Shown here in pieces: positions 8,550-16,153 of a stretch of 33,620 nt of DNA (positions are counted from its first letter, which is position 1; each line of letters starts with the position of its first letter). The notes under the pieces are model-generated. The model made no database searches and was not told where the DNA came from. It saw only the letters and a list, made by a program, of their open reading frames with translations. The stretch is from an uncultured Clostridium sp. (GTDB lineage Bacteria; Bacillota; Clostridia; Oscillospirales; Butyricicoccaceae), in assembly GCA_947427035.1 (NCBI GenBank), contig CANEGK010000026.1, positions 1-33,620 on the forward strand, given 5' to 3'. The position numbers and the translations under genes are program-made.

Positions 8550-9602
8550 ATGGCCATGAAGCCCTATCGCGGTTCCGGCTACTACGGCCGCCGCCGACGG
8601 AAACTGGTTGTTTTTTTGCTGCTCCTGCTTCTGCTTATAGGCGTTTTTGTCTTTTTCTATGCGCAGGAGTACATCGTATTTACCGCCGACGGGTTCCGCT
8701 TTTCTTTCCGGGCATCGCAGCCCGCCGAGCCGGATCCCGAGCCTGTGACGCCGCCCGATATTGTTATTGACGAGCCTGTCGACCCGCCTGAACCGAACCC
8801 CGATCCGGATCCCGTGCCGGATGACACACCGGATGACGACAACCCCCCGCCCGAACAGACTTACCAGCCGACACGCGCTCTTTGGGTGCCGAAGACTGCC
8901 GATTTTGTTCCGGGCAATATCGCCGAACCGCTGAACGGGCTTGCTATGACGATCAAGGATGTCGATGGGGCGCTCGTTCTCAGCGCCGATTCGTCGGTTT
9001 CCTCTGCTGTTTCCGCCCTGCGGCAAAGCGGCGGACGCGCTGTCGCCCTTGCGTCGGCTCTGCGCGACAATACAGCGCCGCGCAACGATTTTTCATTGTC
9101 GGTCCGCACCCATAACGGAGTCCGGTGGCTTGATTACAACTATATCTCCTGGGTCAACCCTTATGCTGAAGGCGCCGCCGATTTTCTCGCCGCCCTGGCA
9201 CAGTCCTGTTATGACGCCGGTTTTGACGAATTGGTCCTGCAAAACTTCCAATTCCCCACCGTCGGCAAAACCTCGCTTCTCAACTATGGCCAACAGCCTT
9301 TGAGCCGCACCGAAGCGTTGAGCGCTCTTTTGTCCGCAGTGCGTGAGCGTGCGCCGGATGAGCTGGAAATCTCGGTTGTATTGACCGACACGGCGGCCTC
9401 TTCCCTGGTTGATGCCGACGCCGGGCAGGATGTTTCCCTGCTGGCCCCGCATTGTGCCCATCTGTATGTTGCGGCGGCCGACCCTGCTTTTGACCTTTCC
9501 GCTTTGGAAACGGCTATGACGGACAGTGGCTGCAAACCGGCTTTGCTTCTTTCCGCTCAAACACCCCCTGAGCAGGAACTGGAATATATCCTCCTTCCCT
9601 GA
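8550..9602 (+). CDS. Membrane-anchored glycosidase-like protein downstream of rnfB
   Basis: A 350-residue protein with a basic N-terminus and one membrane helix (about 18-36). A Pro/Asp/Glu-rich linker (about 50-108) would carry the C-terminal domain away from the cell surface. The C-terminal domain, from ALWVPK near residue 110, resembles the putative TIM-barrel glycosidases of the DUF4015 type in layout (GFDELVLQNFQFPT at the position where relatives have an acidic GFDEIQ.DY.RFP-like strand). The acidic residues expected in that strand are mostly replaced, so it may bind rather than cut sugar. The family link is by eye and moderate. It sits 27 bases after rnfB and before the terminator at 9653, so it shares the rnf transcript. 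Confidence 0.75.
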   Translation: MAMKPYRGSGYYGRRRRKLVVFLLLLLLLIGVFVFFYAQEYIVFTADGFRFSFRASQPAEPDPEPVTPPDIVIDEPVDPPEPNPDPDPVPDDTPDDDNPPPEQTYQPTRALWVPKTADFVPGNIAEPLNGLAMTIKDVDGALVLSADSSVSSAVSALRQSGGRAVALASALRDNTAPRNDFSLSVRTHNGVRWLDYNYISWVNPYAEGAADFLAALAQSCYDAGFDELVLQNFQFPTVGKTSLLNYGQQPLSRTEALSALLSAVRERAPDELEISVVLTDTAASSLVDADAGQDVSLLAPHCAHLYVAAADPAFDLSALETAMTDSGCKPALLLSAQTPPEQELEYILLP

Positions 9603-9652
9603 CAGATCGTGGCCGTACACTATACGGGTGTTATTGCTCTTCAAAAATTTTC

Positions 9653-9695
9653 AGACAGGCAAGAAGCGGATGCTTTTTGCCTGTCTTCCTTTTTA
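9653..9695 (+). terminator. Terminator of the rnf transcript
   Basis: AGACAGGCAA (9653-9662) pairs with TTGCCTGTCT (9677-9686). An inner AAGC/GCTT pairing extends the hairpin, and TCCTTTTT follows. This is a strong intrinsic terminator 50 bases past the stop at 9602. Confidence 0.88.
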
Positions 9696-9754
9696 CCCCT
9701 GCCGCAGCCTTTACAGCCTGTAAAAAGCGAAACAGAAAAAATTACAGAAAGCTG

Positions 9755-9783
9755 TTGATAAATGATTCCAAAGCCGTTAAAAT
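9755..9783 (+). promoter_or_regulatory. Promoter of the 9849-13001 operon
   Basis: TTGATA (9755-9760) and TAAAAT (9778-9783) are 17 bases apart. The predicted start near 9790 gives a leader of about 60 bases ending in GGGAGGA before the ATG at 9849. Confidence 0.7.
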
Positions 9784-9848
9784 AGGCGTTGATATCCTCG
9801 ACAGACTTTTTATTCTCTCTCGACGTCTGTTCACAGGGAGGACAAGCT

Positions 9849-10511
9849 ATGAGCTTTACCGATTGGATTATTCTCATCACCGAACTGACCGGCACCGTTG
9901 CCTTTTCCGTTTCCGGCGCACTGACTGCCATTGAGCGGCGGCTCGATTTTTTCGGCATCACTGTTTTATCCATTTTTACGGCAGTGGGCGGTGGCCTGAT
10001 ACGCGATCTCATTCTCGGCAACACTCCTCCCGTTATGTTCCGCAACCCGCTTTATGTACTGGTTGCTTTTATCTCGTCACTGCTGCTCATGCTTTTTTCG
10101 CCCTTTTTCCTGCGTACCCGCTACAGCAAAAAAAGGAATCTCGTCATGCACGGCATCAACCTGTTTGACGCTGTCGGCCTGGGCGTTTTTACGGTCAGCG
10201 GTATGAACACCGCCTTTTCCCTGGGGTATGACAGCATGTTTCTGGCTGTTTTTGTCGGTGTGACAACCGGTGTGGGCGGCGGCGTTCTGCGCGATGTGCT
10301 GGCCGGCCGCACCCCGCAGCTTCTGCGGCGCGACATTTATGCCGTCGCCGCCATTATCGGCGCACTGTCGCTGTATTTGTTCGAGCTTTTTCTGCCCCGC
10401 GCCGCGGCCATGCTGGCCGCCGCTGCACTGATTATGTTGATTCGCCTCATCGCTCTGCACCGACGCTGGAACCTGCCCGTCCTTTCGCCGGACGGTTCCG
10501 ACAGAAAATGA
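9849..10511 (+). CDS. TRIC/UPF0126-family membrane channel
   Basis: A 220-residue membrane protein of the bacterial TRIC family (formerly UPF0126), trimeric channels linked to monovalent cation or small-solute movement. It shows the family's internal duplication, with GGGLIRDLILGNTPP in the first half and GGGVLRDVLAGRTPQ in the second, each preceded by hydrophobic helices; about seven helices in all. A longer in-frame start at 9789 exists, but GGGAGGA at 9836-9842 fits the ATG at 9849 and the family N-terminus, so I use that. It is the first gene of an apparent three-gene unit with a GNAT gene and a 5'-nucleotidase. Confidence 0.9.
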   Translation: MSFTDWIILITELTGTVAFSVSGALTAIERRLDFFGITVLSIFTAVGGGLIRDLILGNTPPVMFRNPLYVLVAFISSLLLMLFSPFFLRTRYSKKRNLVMHGINLFDAVGLGVFTVSGMNTAFSLGYDSMFLAVFVGVTTGVGGGVLRDVLAGRTPQLLRRDIYAVAAIIGALSLYLFELFLPRAAAMLAAAALIMLIRLIALHRRWNLPVLSPDGSDRK

Positions 10512-10554
10512 CGCCGTTGCCGGCTTTGCCGGCTCAGGACAGAAAGGATACTGT

Positions 10555-11082
10555 ATGATCATTCTTGAAACTCCCCGGCTCTTTCTCCGCCCCATGACGC
10601 AGGATGATTTGCCGGCCTTAAAGCGCACCCTTCAGGATCCCGTTGCAATGAAAGCCTATGAACATGCCTTTTCCGATGACGAGGCGCAGGCCTGGCTCGA
10701 TAAAATGCTGGCCCGTTATCAAGCTGACGGTTTTGGCCTGTGGGCCGTTATTTTAAAAGAAAGCGGCCAGTGGATCGGCCAGTGCGGCATCACTATGCAG
10801 CCCTGTGAAGATCGCATGGTACACGAGGTCGGCTATCTTTTTGAGCGCGCCCACTGGCATCACGGTTATGCGACCGAAGCCGCAATGGCCTGCCGCGATT
10901 ATGCCTTTGAAGCGCTTGGCGTTGACGAGGTCTTTTCCATCATCCGCGACAGCAATCTGCCCTCGCAGCATGTAGCCGAGCGCAACGGCATGACGCGCCG
11001 CGGCGTGCTTGACAAATTTTATTACAACGTACATATGCCGCATTATCTCTACTCCATCCGTCGGGAGGAATGGCAGAAATGA
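10555..11082 (+). CDS. GNAT-family N-acetyltransferase (RimJ/RimL type)
   Basis: A 175-residue acetyl-CoA-dependent acetyltransferase. It begins with the RimJ/RimL-type opening LETPRLFLRPMTQDDL. The acetyl-CoA-binding region around GYLFERAHWHHGYATEA and the later NLPSQHVAERNGM follow the family pattern for Ala/Ser/Asp N-terminal or small-molecule acetylation. The true substrate cannot be read from the sequence. AAAGGAT precedes the ATG. The stop overlaps the preferred start of the next gene (ATGA at 11079-11082), so the two are translationally coupled. Confidence 0.9.
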   Translation: MIILETPRLFLRPMTQDDLPALKRTLQDPVAMKAYEHAFSDDEAQAWLDKMLARYQADGFGLWAVILKESGQWIGQCGITMQPCEDRMVHEVGYLFERAHWHHGYATEAAMACRDYAFEALGVDEVFSIIRDSNLPSQHVAERNGMTRRGVLDKFYYNVHMPHYLYSIRREEWQK

Positions 11083-13001
11083 AACGTCTTGCCTCTGTCC
11101 TGCTCGCCTTTTGTCTGGCGCTGGGACTGTTCGAACCTGTTTCTGCACAGGCGCCCGCTTCCGCTCCAGTCACCATTTTGTTCACCCATGACACCCATTC
11201 ACATTTTCTGCCTACTCCAACGGGCAGCGGCGGCGAATCGGGCGGCTACACCCGGCTTCATACGCTGTTGGCGCAGCAGCGCGCCGCGGCGCCCGGCGCC
11301 GTCATCACACTGGACGGCGGCGACTTTTCCATGGGGACTCTGTTCCAAACCATATACGCCAGCGAAGCCGCCGAGCTGCGAATGTTGGGCGCTATGGGTT
11401 ATGACGCAACGACCTTCGGCAACCATGAGTACGACTACCGCGCGCAGGGGCTTGCCGACATGTTGACTGCCGCTGTGCAAAGCGGCGATCGGCTTCCCGC
11501 CATTGTGCAGTGCAATTACCGCCCTATGACAGCCGGTGACCCCGGCGATGCGCCGGATGCCGAAGCCCTTGCGGCTTCGCAGCAGGCACAGGCCGCTATG
11601 GATGCTTATGGCGTCACCGATTATACCGTCATCGAGCGGGACGGCATACGCTTTGCTGTCTTTGGGCTTTTGGGCGAAGACGCCGACGCCTGTGCCCCCA
11701 TGTCGGGTATGACCTTTGAACCGATTGCCGAGGCCGCCCGCCGCGTCGTCGCGGATATTGAGCAAAACGCCGATGCCGATTATGTTATCTGCCTGTCTCA
11801 TTCCGGCACTTCACCCGATCCTTCCAAGTCCGAAGATCAGCTTTTAGCCCAGGCTGTCGACGGCATTGATGTCATCATTTCCGGTCATACGCATTCCACG
11901 CTGCCCGAACCCATTGTTGAAAATGACACCTTGATTGTCTCTGCCGGTGAATATACACAGAATCTTGGCGTGCTCGTGCTTTCCAAAGATCCGCAGAGCG
12001 GCGGGGTTGTTTTGGAAAATTATGATCTTTTGCCCATTGATGAAACGGTGGCTGACAGCCCCGAGATGCTTGAGCTGACCGAACAATACAAGCAAAAGGT
12101 ACAAGAGCAGTATCTGCGCGCCTATGATATGGAATTTGACCAGGTATTGGCTTCCTCCCCCTTTGATTTTACCCCCATTGGCGATTTGGGCCGTACACAG
12201 GACGAGGACCCTTTAGGCAACCTGATTGCCGACAGCTATGTCCATGCCGTCAAGGCGGCTGAGGGCGAGCACTATGTCAATGTTGATTTTGCCGTTGTCG
12301 CCACCGGCGTCATCCGTGGTTCTTTTGCCCGGGGAGACATCACCGTTTCCGATGCGTTTAACGTCAGTTCCCTCGGCTCGGGCGCCGACGGCACGCCGGG
12401 GTATCCGCTCATCTCTGTTTATATCACCGGGCGCGAACTGCGCGACGCTTTTGAGGTCGACGCGTCCGTCTCCCCTATCATGCCGGCGGCACAGCTGTAC
12501 GGCGCGGGTATGCACTGGGAGTTCAATACACGCCGCATGATTTTCAACAAAGTGACCGACGCCTGGCAGGTGCTGGAGGACGGCACCCGTGTCGAGTTGG
12601 AGGACGATCGGCTGTACCGCGTCGTCACCGGGCTCTATTCCGGGCAGATGCTCGGCACCGTCAACGCCAAGTCGTTTGGCATTTTGACCGTCAGCCCCCG
12701 CAATGCCGACGGCAGTGAAGTGACCGATTTTGAAAAATGTATCCTTCACACCCCCGACGGCGCCGAAGTGAAGGAATGGTATGCGCTGGCTTCTTATATG
12801 CAGTCTCTGGGCACGATCCCGCAGCGTTATGCTGCGCCCGAGGGGCGCAAGGTTGTCTTTTCCAGCTTAAATCCCATCGAGCTTTTCAAAAACCCCAACT
12901 GGGTAACTCTGGCTGCGCTCAGCCTTATAGTACTGATCATCGCCCTGGTTGTCCTTGTAATTCTGCTCGTCCGCCGCCGGCGAAAACGCCGCCGGGCATA
13001 A
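11079..13001 (+). CDS. Surface-anchored 5'-nucleotidase / metallophosphatase
   Basis: A 640-residue exported phosphoesterase, expected to hydrolyse extracellular nucleotides or nucleotide-like phosphate esters. It has a signal peptide at about 1-24 ending near VSAQA. The metallophosphatase domain carries FTHDTHSHF, LDGGDFSMG, FGNHEYDY and ISGHTHS, the residues that hold two metal ions. The 5'-nucleotidase C-terminal substrate-binding domain follows (about 350-570). A C-terminal membrane helix (about 608-630) and an Arg/Lys-rich tail hold it in the membrane. I prefer ATG 11079 over ATG 11070 because GGGAGG at 11063-11068 is only one base from the latter. With upp and uraA next door it could feed nucleobase salvage, which is inference. 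Confidence 0.93.
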   Translation: MKRLASVLLAFCLALGLFEPVSAQAPASAPVTILFTHDTHSHFLPTPTGSGGESGGYTRLHTLLAQQRAAAPGAVITLDGGDFSMGTLFQTIYASEAAELRMLGAMGYDATTFGNHEYDYRAQGLADMLTAAVQSGDRLPAIVQCNYRPMTAGDPGDAPDAEALAASQQAQAAMDAYGVTDYTVIERDGIRFAVFGLLGEDADACAPMSGMTFEPIAEAARRVVADIEQNADADYVICLSHSGTSPDPSKSEDQLLAQAVDGIDVIISGHTHSTLPEPIVENDTLIVSAGEYTQNLGVLVLSKDPQSGGVVLENYDLLPIDETVADSPEMLELTEQYKQKVQEQYLRAYDMEFDQVLASSPFDFTPIGDLGRTQDEDPLGNLIADSYVHAVKAAEGEHYVNVDFAVVATGVIRGSFARGDITVSDAFNVSSLGSGADGTPGYPLISVYITGRELRDAFEVDASVSPIMPAAQLYGAGMHWEFNTRRMIFNKVTDAWQVLEDGTRVELEDDRLYRVVTGLYSGQMLGTVNAKSFGILTVSPRNADGSEVTDFEKCILHTPDGAEVKEWYALASYMQSLGTIPQRYAAPEGRKVVFSSLNPIELFKNPNWVTLAALSLIVLIIALVVLVILLVRRRRKRRRA

Positions 13002-13003
13002 AG

Positions 13004-13030
13004 AAAGCGCCGTCATATGACGGCGCTTTT
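13004..13030. terminator. Bidirectional terminator between the nucleotidase gene and uraA
   Basis: AAGCGCCGTCAT pairs perfectly with ATGACGGCGCTT (13005-13028), flanked by an A-rich tract on the left and TTTTT on the right. It serves the + strand operon and, in the other direction, the uraA transcript that ends at 13053. Confidence 0.92.
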
Positions 13031-13052
13031 TCCAGCACTACAGCAAAGCTTT

Positions 13053-14432
13053 TTACCCTTTAAATGTGGGGCGCATATCGACGCCGCGGTTGGCGTCGGC
13101 ATGTACGTCTGCGCCAAAGGTGTAGTCATTGCCCGGCAGAACGGCATTCAAAATAATGCCGGCAAGGGCCGCGATGGCAAGGCCGGTCAGAGTAACGGAC
13201 GTTCCGCCAACCATAAAGGTCAGGCCGCCGCTGAAGCCGAGGGCGCACACCATGATGACCGCGGCAATAATAAGATTGCGCGATTTTGTAAAATCGACAT
13301 GATTTTCGACGACATTGCGCACGCCGATTGCCGAAATCATACCGTACAGCATAAAGCTGACTCCGCCGATAATGGCCGAGGGCATGGAGCCGATGATCTC
13401 GGCTACTTTGGGAACAAAGCTGAGAACGATGGCATATAAAGCGGCAATGCGAATGACCCGCGGGTCGTAAACCTTGCTCAGCTCCAAAACGCCGGTGTTT
13501 TCGCCGTATGTGGTATTGGCCGGGCCGCAGACCAGCGCTGCCAGCGAGGTGGCGATTCCGTCGCCGATCAAGGTGCGGTGCAGGCCGGGATCTTCAATAT
13601 AGTTTTCACCGACTGTGGCCGAAATGGCCGAAATATCGCCGATATGCTCCATCATGGTCGCCAGCGCAATGGGCGCCATAACCAGAACGGAAGTAATATT
13701 GAACTTGCACAGCTCAAAAGGCGGCAGGCCGACCCAGTTGGCAGAATGAACTGCGGCAAAATTCAGAATCGCACTGCCATCGGCATTGGTCATGCCGGCC
13801 GCATTCATGATGAGCGCCGCCAGATAGGACACGACAACTCCCATGAGAATGGGAATGATTTTAAACATGCCTTTGCCCCAGATATTGAAAACAATAATAG
13901 TGGCCAGCGCAATGAGCGCGAGCAGCCAATTGCCGGACGCGTTGGTCACCGCCGTGGGCGCCAGGCTGAGCCCGATGCAGATGATGATGGGCCCTGTGAC
14001 AACGGGCGGCAGGAAGCGCATGACCTTGCGCACACCGATGGCCTTGATGACCAGCGCGAGCACCAGATACAGCCCGCCGGCCACCACAATGCCGCCGCAG
14101 GCATAGGGCAGCTTTTCCCCCATGCTCATACCGGCAAAAATACCCTGATCCAACTTGGAAACGGTCTCAAACCCGCCGAGGAACGCAAAAGACGAACCCA
14201 GGAACGCCGGGATTTTAAGTTTAGAACACACGTGGAAGAACAAAGTGCCCAGGCCGGCGCAAATCAGCGTCACCTGCACCGAAAGGCCTTCGCCCTGAAA
14301 ATAGTTGTTGACCAGGATGGGCACCAGAATGGTGGCGCCAAACATGGCGAACATATGCTGCAACCCCAACAGCAGCATTTTGGGGATTCCCAGCGTCCGC
14401 GCGTCGCGGATAGGCTGTGTTTGACTGTTCAT
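13053..14432 (-). CDS. uraA: Uracil permease (NCS2 family)
   Basis: A 459-residue nucleobase:cation symporter of the NCS2 family with about 14 membrane segments. UraA-type landmarks include the N-terminal LLLGLQHMFAMFGATILVP, the segment GPANTTYGENTGVLELSKVYDPRVI that carries the substrate-binding region, and VGENYIEDPGLHRTLIGDGIATSLA. Uracil rather than xanthine is favoured by similarity to the UraA/PyrP type and by the divergent neighbour upp. AGAGAGG lies upstream of the ATG at 14432, and the promoter is at 14476-14504. No PyrR-type attenuator or terminator hairpin is evident in its short leader of about 35 bases. Confidence 0.93.
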   Translation of the reverse strand: MNSQTQPIRDARTLGIPKMLLLGLQHMFAMFGATILVPILVNNYFQGEGLSVQVTLICAGLGTLFFHVCSKLKIPAFLGSSFAFLGGFETVSKLDQGIFAGMSMGEKLPYACGGIVVAGGLYLVLALVIKAIGVRKVMRFLPPVVTGPIIICIGLSLAPTAVTNASGNWLLALIALATIIVFNIWGKGMFKIIPILMGVVVSYLAALIMNAAGMTNADGSAILNFAAVHSANWVGLPPFELCKFNITSVLVMAPIALATMMEHIGDISAISATVGENYIEDPGLHRTLIGDGIATSLAALVCGPANTTYGENTGVLELSKVYDPRVIRIAALYAIVLSFVPKVAEIIGSMPSAIIGGVSFMLYGMISAIGVRNVVENHVDFTKSRNLIIAAVIMVCALGFSGGLTFMVGGTSVTLTGLAIAALAGIILNAVLPGNDYTFGADVHADANRGVDMRPTFKG

Positions 14433-14475
14433 GTGCTTTACCTCTCTGTTCTTTTCGTCTAAAACATCCTATAGC

Positions 14476-14504
14476 ATTATACCGTCTCTGACCGATTCTG
14501 ACAA
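14476..14504 (-). promoter_or_regulatory. uraA promoter
   Basis: Read on the - strand, TTGTCA (14504-14499) and TATAAT (14481-14476) are separated by 17 bases, near consensus. The leader to uraA would be about 35 bases. Confidence 0.85.
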
Positions 14505-14527
14505 GAAAAAGTTATTCTTTCGCGCTG

Positions 14528-14556
14528 TTGACGAAAATGTCATTTCACGCTAAAAT
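14528..14556 (+). promoter_or_regulatory. upp promoter
   Basis: TTGACG (14528-14533) and TAAAAT (14551-14556) are separated by 17 bases. The predicted start near 14563 leaves an AT-rich leader of about 110 bases in which I see no terminator hairpin. It diverges from the uraA promoter, with the two -35 boxes only 23 bases apart. Confidence 0.83.
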
Positions 14557-14673
14557 AAATAAGCAGGCCTTGCCCTAAAAATAACGACATATTGCTTTGA
14601 AAGCTCTGTTTTATGCAGGTATGCCGCTATTTTTCAGTCAATGCCGATATTCTTTTATTTTTAGGAGGCCGTT

Positions 14674-15303
14674 ATGGGCAACGTCGTTATTTTAAACCAT
14701 CCGTTGATTCAGCATAAAATTTCCATCCTGCGCAAAGAAAGCACCACCACCAATGAGTTCCGCAACCTGACCGAGGAAATCGCCATGCTGATGGGTTATG
14801 AAGCCCTGCGTGATTTGCCGCTGGATGACGTCGAGGTCAAAACCCCTATCGAAACCTGCATGACCCCGATGATCGCCGGCAAAAAAATGGTCATCGTCCC
14901 CATTCTCCGCGCCGGGCTGGGCATGGTCGGCGGCCTTTTGGCCCTTGTCCCCTCGGCCAGAGTCGGCCATATCGGCCTGTACCGCGATCCGGTTACCACC
15001 GAACCGCACGAATATTACTGTAAACTGCCCAGCCCCATTGACGAGCGCACCGTCGTCGTTTTAGACCCCATGCTGGCAACGGGCGGTTCCGCCGTTGCGG
15101 CCGTCGACTTTATCAAAGCACAGGGCGGAAAGCAGATTAAGTTCATGTGTATGATAGCGGCGCCCGAAGGCCTGGAACGGCTGCGCACCACGCACCCCGA
15201 TATTCAGATTTACGTCGGCCACCTTGACCGCGGTCTCAACGACCATGCCTATATCGTCCCCGGCCTGGGCGATGCGGGCGACCGTATTTTCGGCACAAAA
15301 TAA
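14674..15303 (+). CDS. upp: Uracil phosphoribosyltransferase
   Basis: Upp converts uracil and PRPP to UMP in the pyrimidine salvage pathway (cytoplasm). The 209 residues match the family's usual length. The PRPP-binding loop reads [14 protein letters not shown] (about residues 128-141), and the C-terminal uracil-binding segment is [23 protein letters not shown] at 14663-14668 precedes the ATG. It is divergent from the uracil permease gene, so uptake and phosphoribosylation of uracil are encoded side by side. Confidence 0.97.
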   Translation: MGNVVILNHPLIQHKISILRKESTTTNEFRNLTEEIAMLMGYEALRDLPLDDVEVKTPIETCMTPMIAGKKMVIVPILRAGLGMVGGLLALVPSARVGHIGLYRDPVTTEPHEYYCKLPSPIDERTVVVLDPMLATGGSAVAAVDFIKAQGGKQIKFMCMIAAPEGLERLRTTHPDIQIYVGHLDRGLNDHAYIVPGLGDAGDRIFGTK

Positions 15304-15318
15304 AGCTTTATACAAAAC

Positions 15319-15350
15319 GACAGCGGCATCTCGCGATGCCGCTGTTTTTT
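15319..15350. terminator. Terminator between upp and kamE
   Basis: ACAGCGGCATC (15320-15330) pairs with GATGCCGCTGT (15335-15345) around a TCGC loop, with TTTTTT on the + strand side. On the - strand the hairpin is followed by CGTTTTGT, so it may also end the lysine operon whose last gene stops at 15359. Confidence 0.9.
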
Positions 15351-15358
15351 GTGCCATA

Positions 15359-16153
15359 TTATTTTTTTCCCAGTCCGCGCGCCACCATTTCCGTGACGGC
15401 GAACGTCGCCACATCATCGGCGTATTTTCCCGCGCCAAAGCCGGCGTCGTAGCCCAATTCTTTGGCCAGCTCGTGTGAAATACGCGCGCCGCCGCAGCAC
15501 AAAACAACTTGGCTGCGCAGCCCTTCGGCTTCCAGCAACTCGACCAGCTCGGTCAGGTTCTGAATATGCACATCCTTTTGTGTTACCGTCTGCGACACCA
15601 GCAGCACGTCTGCCTTCAGTTCGCGCGCCTTCTGCACAAACTCTTCGTTGGTGACCTGACTGCCGAGGTTGTATGCCTCGATCATCTCATAGCGCTCCAG
15701 CCCGTAATGGCCGGCGAAGCCCTTGCGGTTCATGATGGCGTCAATGCCGACTGTGTGCGCGTCCGTGCCCGTCGAAGCGCCGATCACGACAACTTTGTGG
15801 CCAATGTTGCTGCGAATATACTCGTTGACCTCTTCCATTTCCATGGTTTCGGTCTCCACCTCGAGCACCTGAATGGCCGTATAATCGACCGAATGTACGC
15901 ATGAACCATAGACGACATAAAAGGTGTACTCTGCATCCAGCGTTTGCCGGTGGGCAACCGACGGATCGGCGATTCCCATTTTTTTGGCGAGCAGACGCGC
16001 AGCCTCGGCGCCCTTTTCATCATTTTTGACAGGCAGGGTAAACGACATCTGCACCTTGCCGTCGTTCATCGTGTCGCCATAGGCGCGGATGGCTTTGGGG
16101 TCAAAGGTCTTGTCAAAATCGTTTTTACTGACGTTGTACAATCCCGAACTCAT
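15359..16153 (-). CDS. kamE: Lysine 5,6-aminomutase, beta subunit
   Basis: KamE is the cobalamin- and PLP-binding small subunit of lysine 5,6-aminomutase, which moves the terminal amino group of beta-lysine (or D-lysine) from C6 to C5. The 264-residue protein has the B12-binding motif DAHTVG with the cobalt-ligating His at residue 133, and Lys at residue 144 in MNRKG. These numbers coincide with His133 and Lys144 (the PLP-binding lysine) reported for the Clostridium sticklandii enzyme. The Rossmann-like B12 domain extends to the C-terminus and contains LLVSQTVTQKDVH. The start overlaps the kamD stop by 4 bases (ATGA). It is the last gene of the riboswitch-led operon. Confidence 0.97.
   Translation of the reverse strand: MSSGLYNVSKNDFDKTFDPKAIRAYGDTMNDGKVQMSFTLPVKNDEKGAEAARLLAKKMGIADPSVAHRQTLDAEYTFYVVYGSCVHSVDYTAIQVLEVETETMEMEEVNEYIRSNIGHKVVVIGASTGTDAHTVGIDAIMNRKGFAGHYGLERYEMIEAYNLGSQVTNEEFVQKARELKADVLLVSQTVTQKDVHIQNLTELVELLEAEGLRSQVVLCCGGARISHELAKELGYDAGFGAGKYADDVATFAVTEMVARGLGKK

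Noticed and set aside
10512-10554. GCCGGC-TTT-GCCGGC hairpin before the GNAT gene at 10555
   Set aside because: Short stem with no T run; not a convincing terminator, and the flanking genes look co-transcribed.
14613-14717. 34-codon frame in the upp leader overlapping the upp start
   Set aside because: No ribosome binding site and no sign of a regulatory leader peptide.
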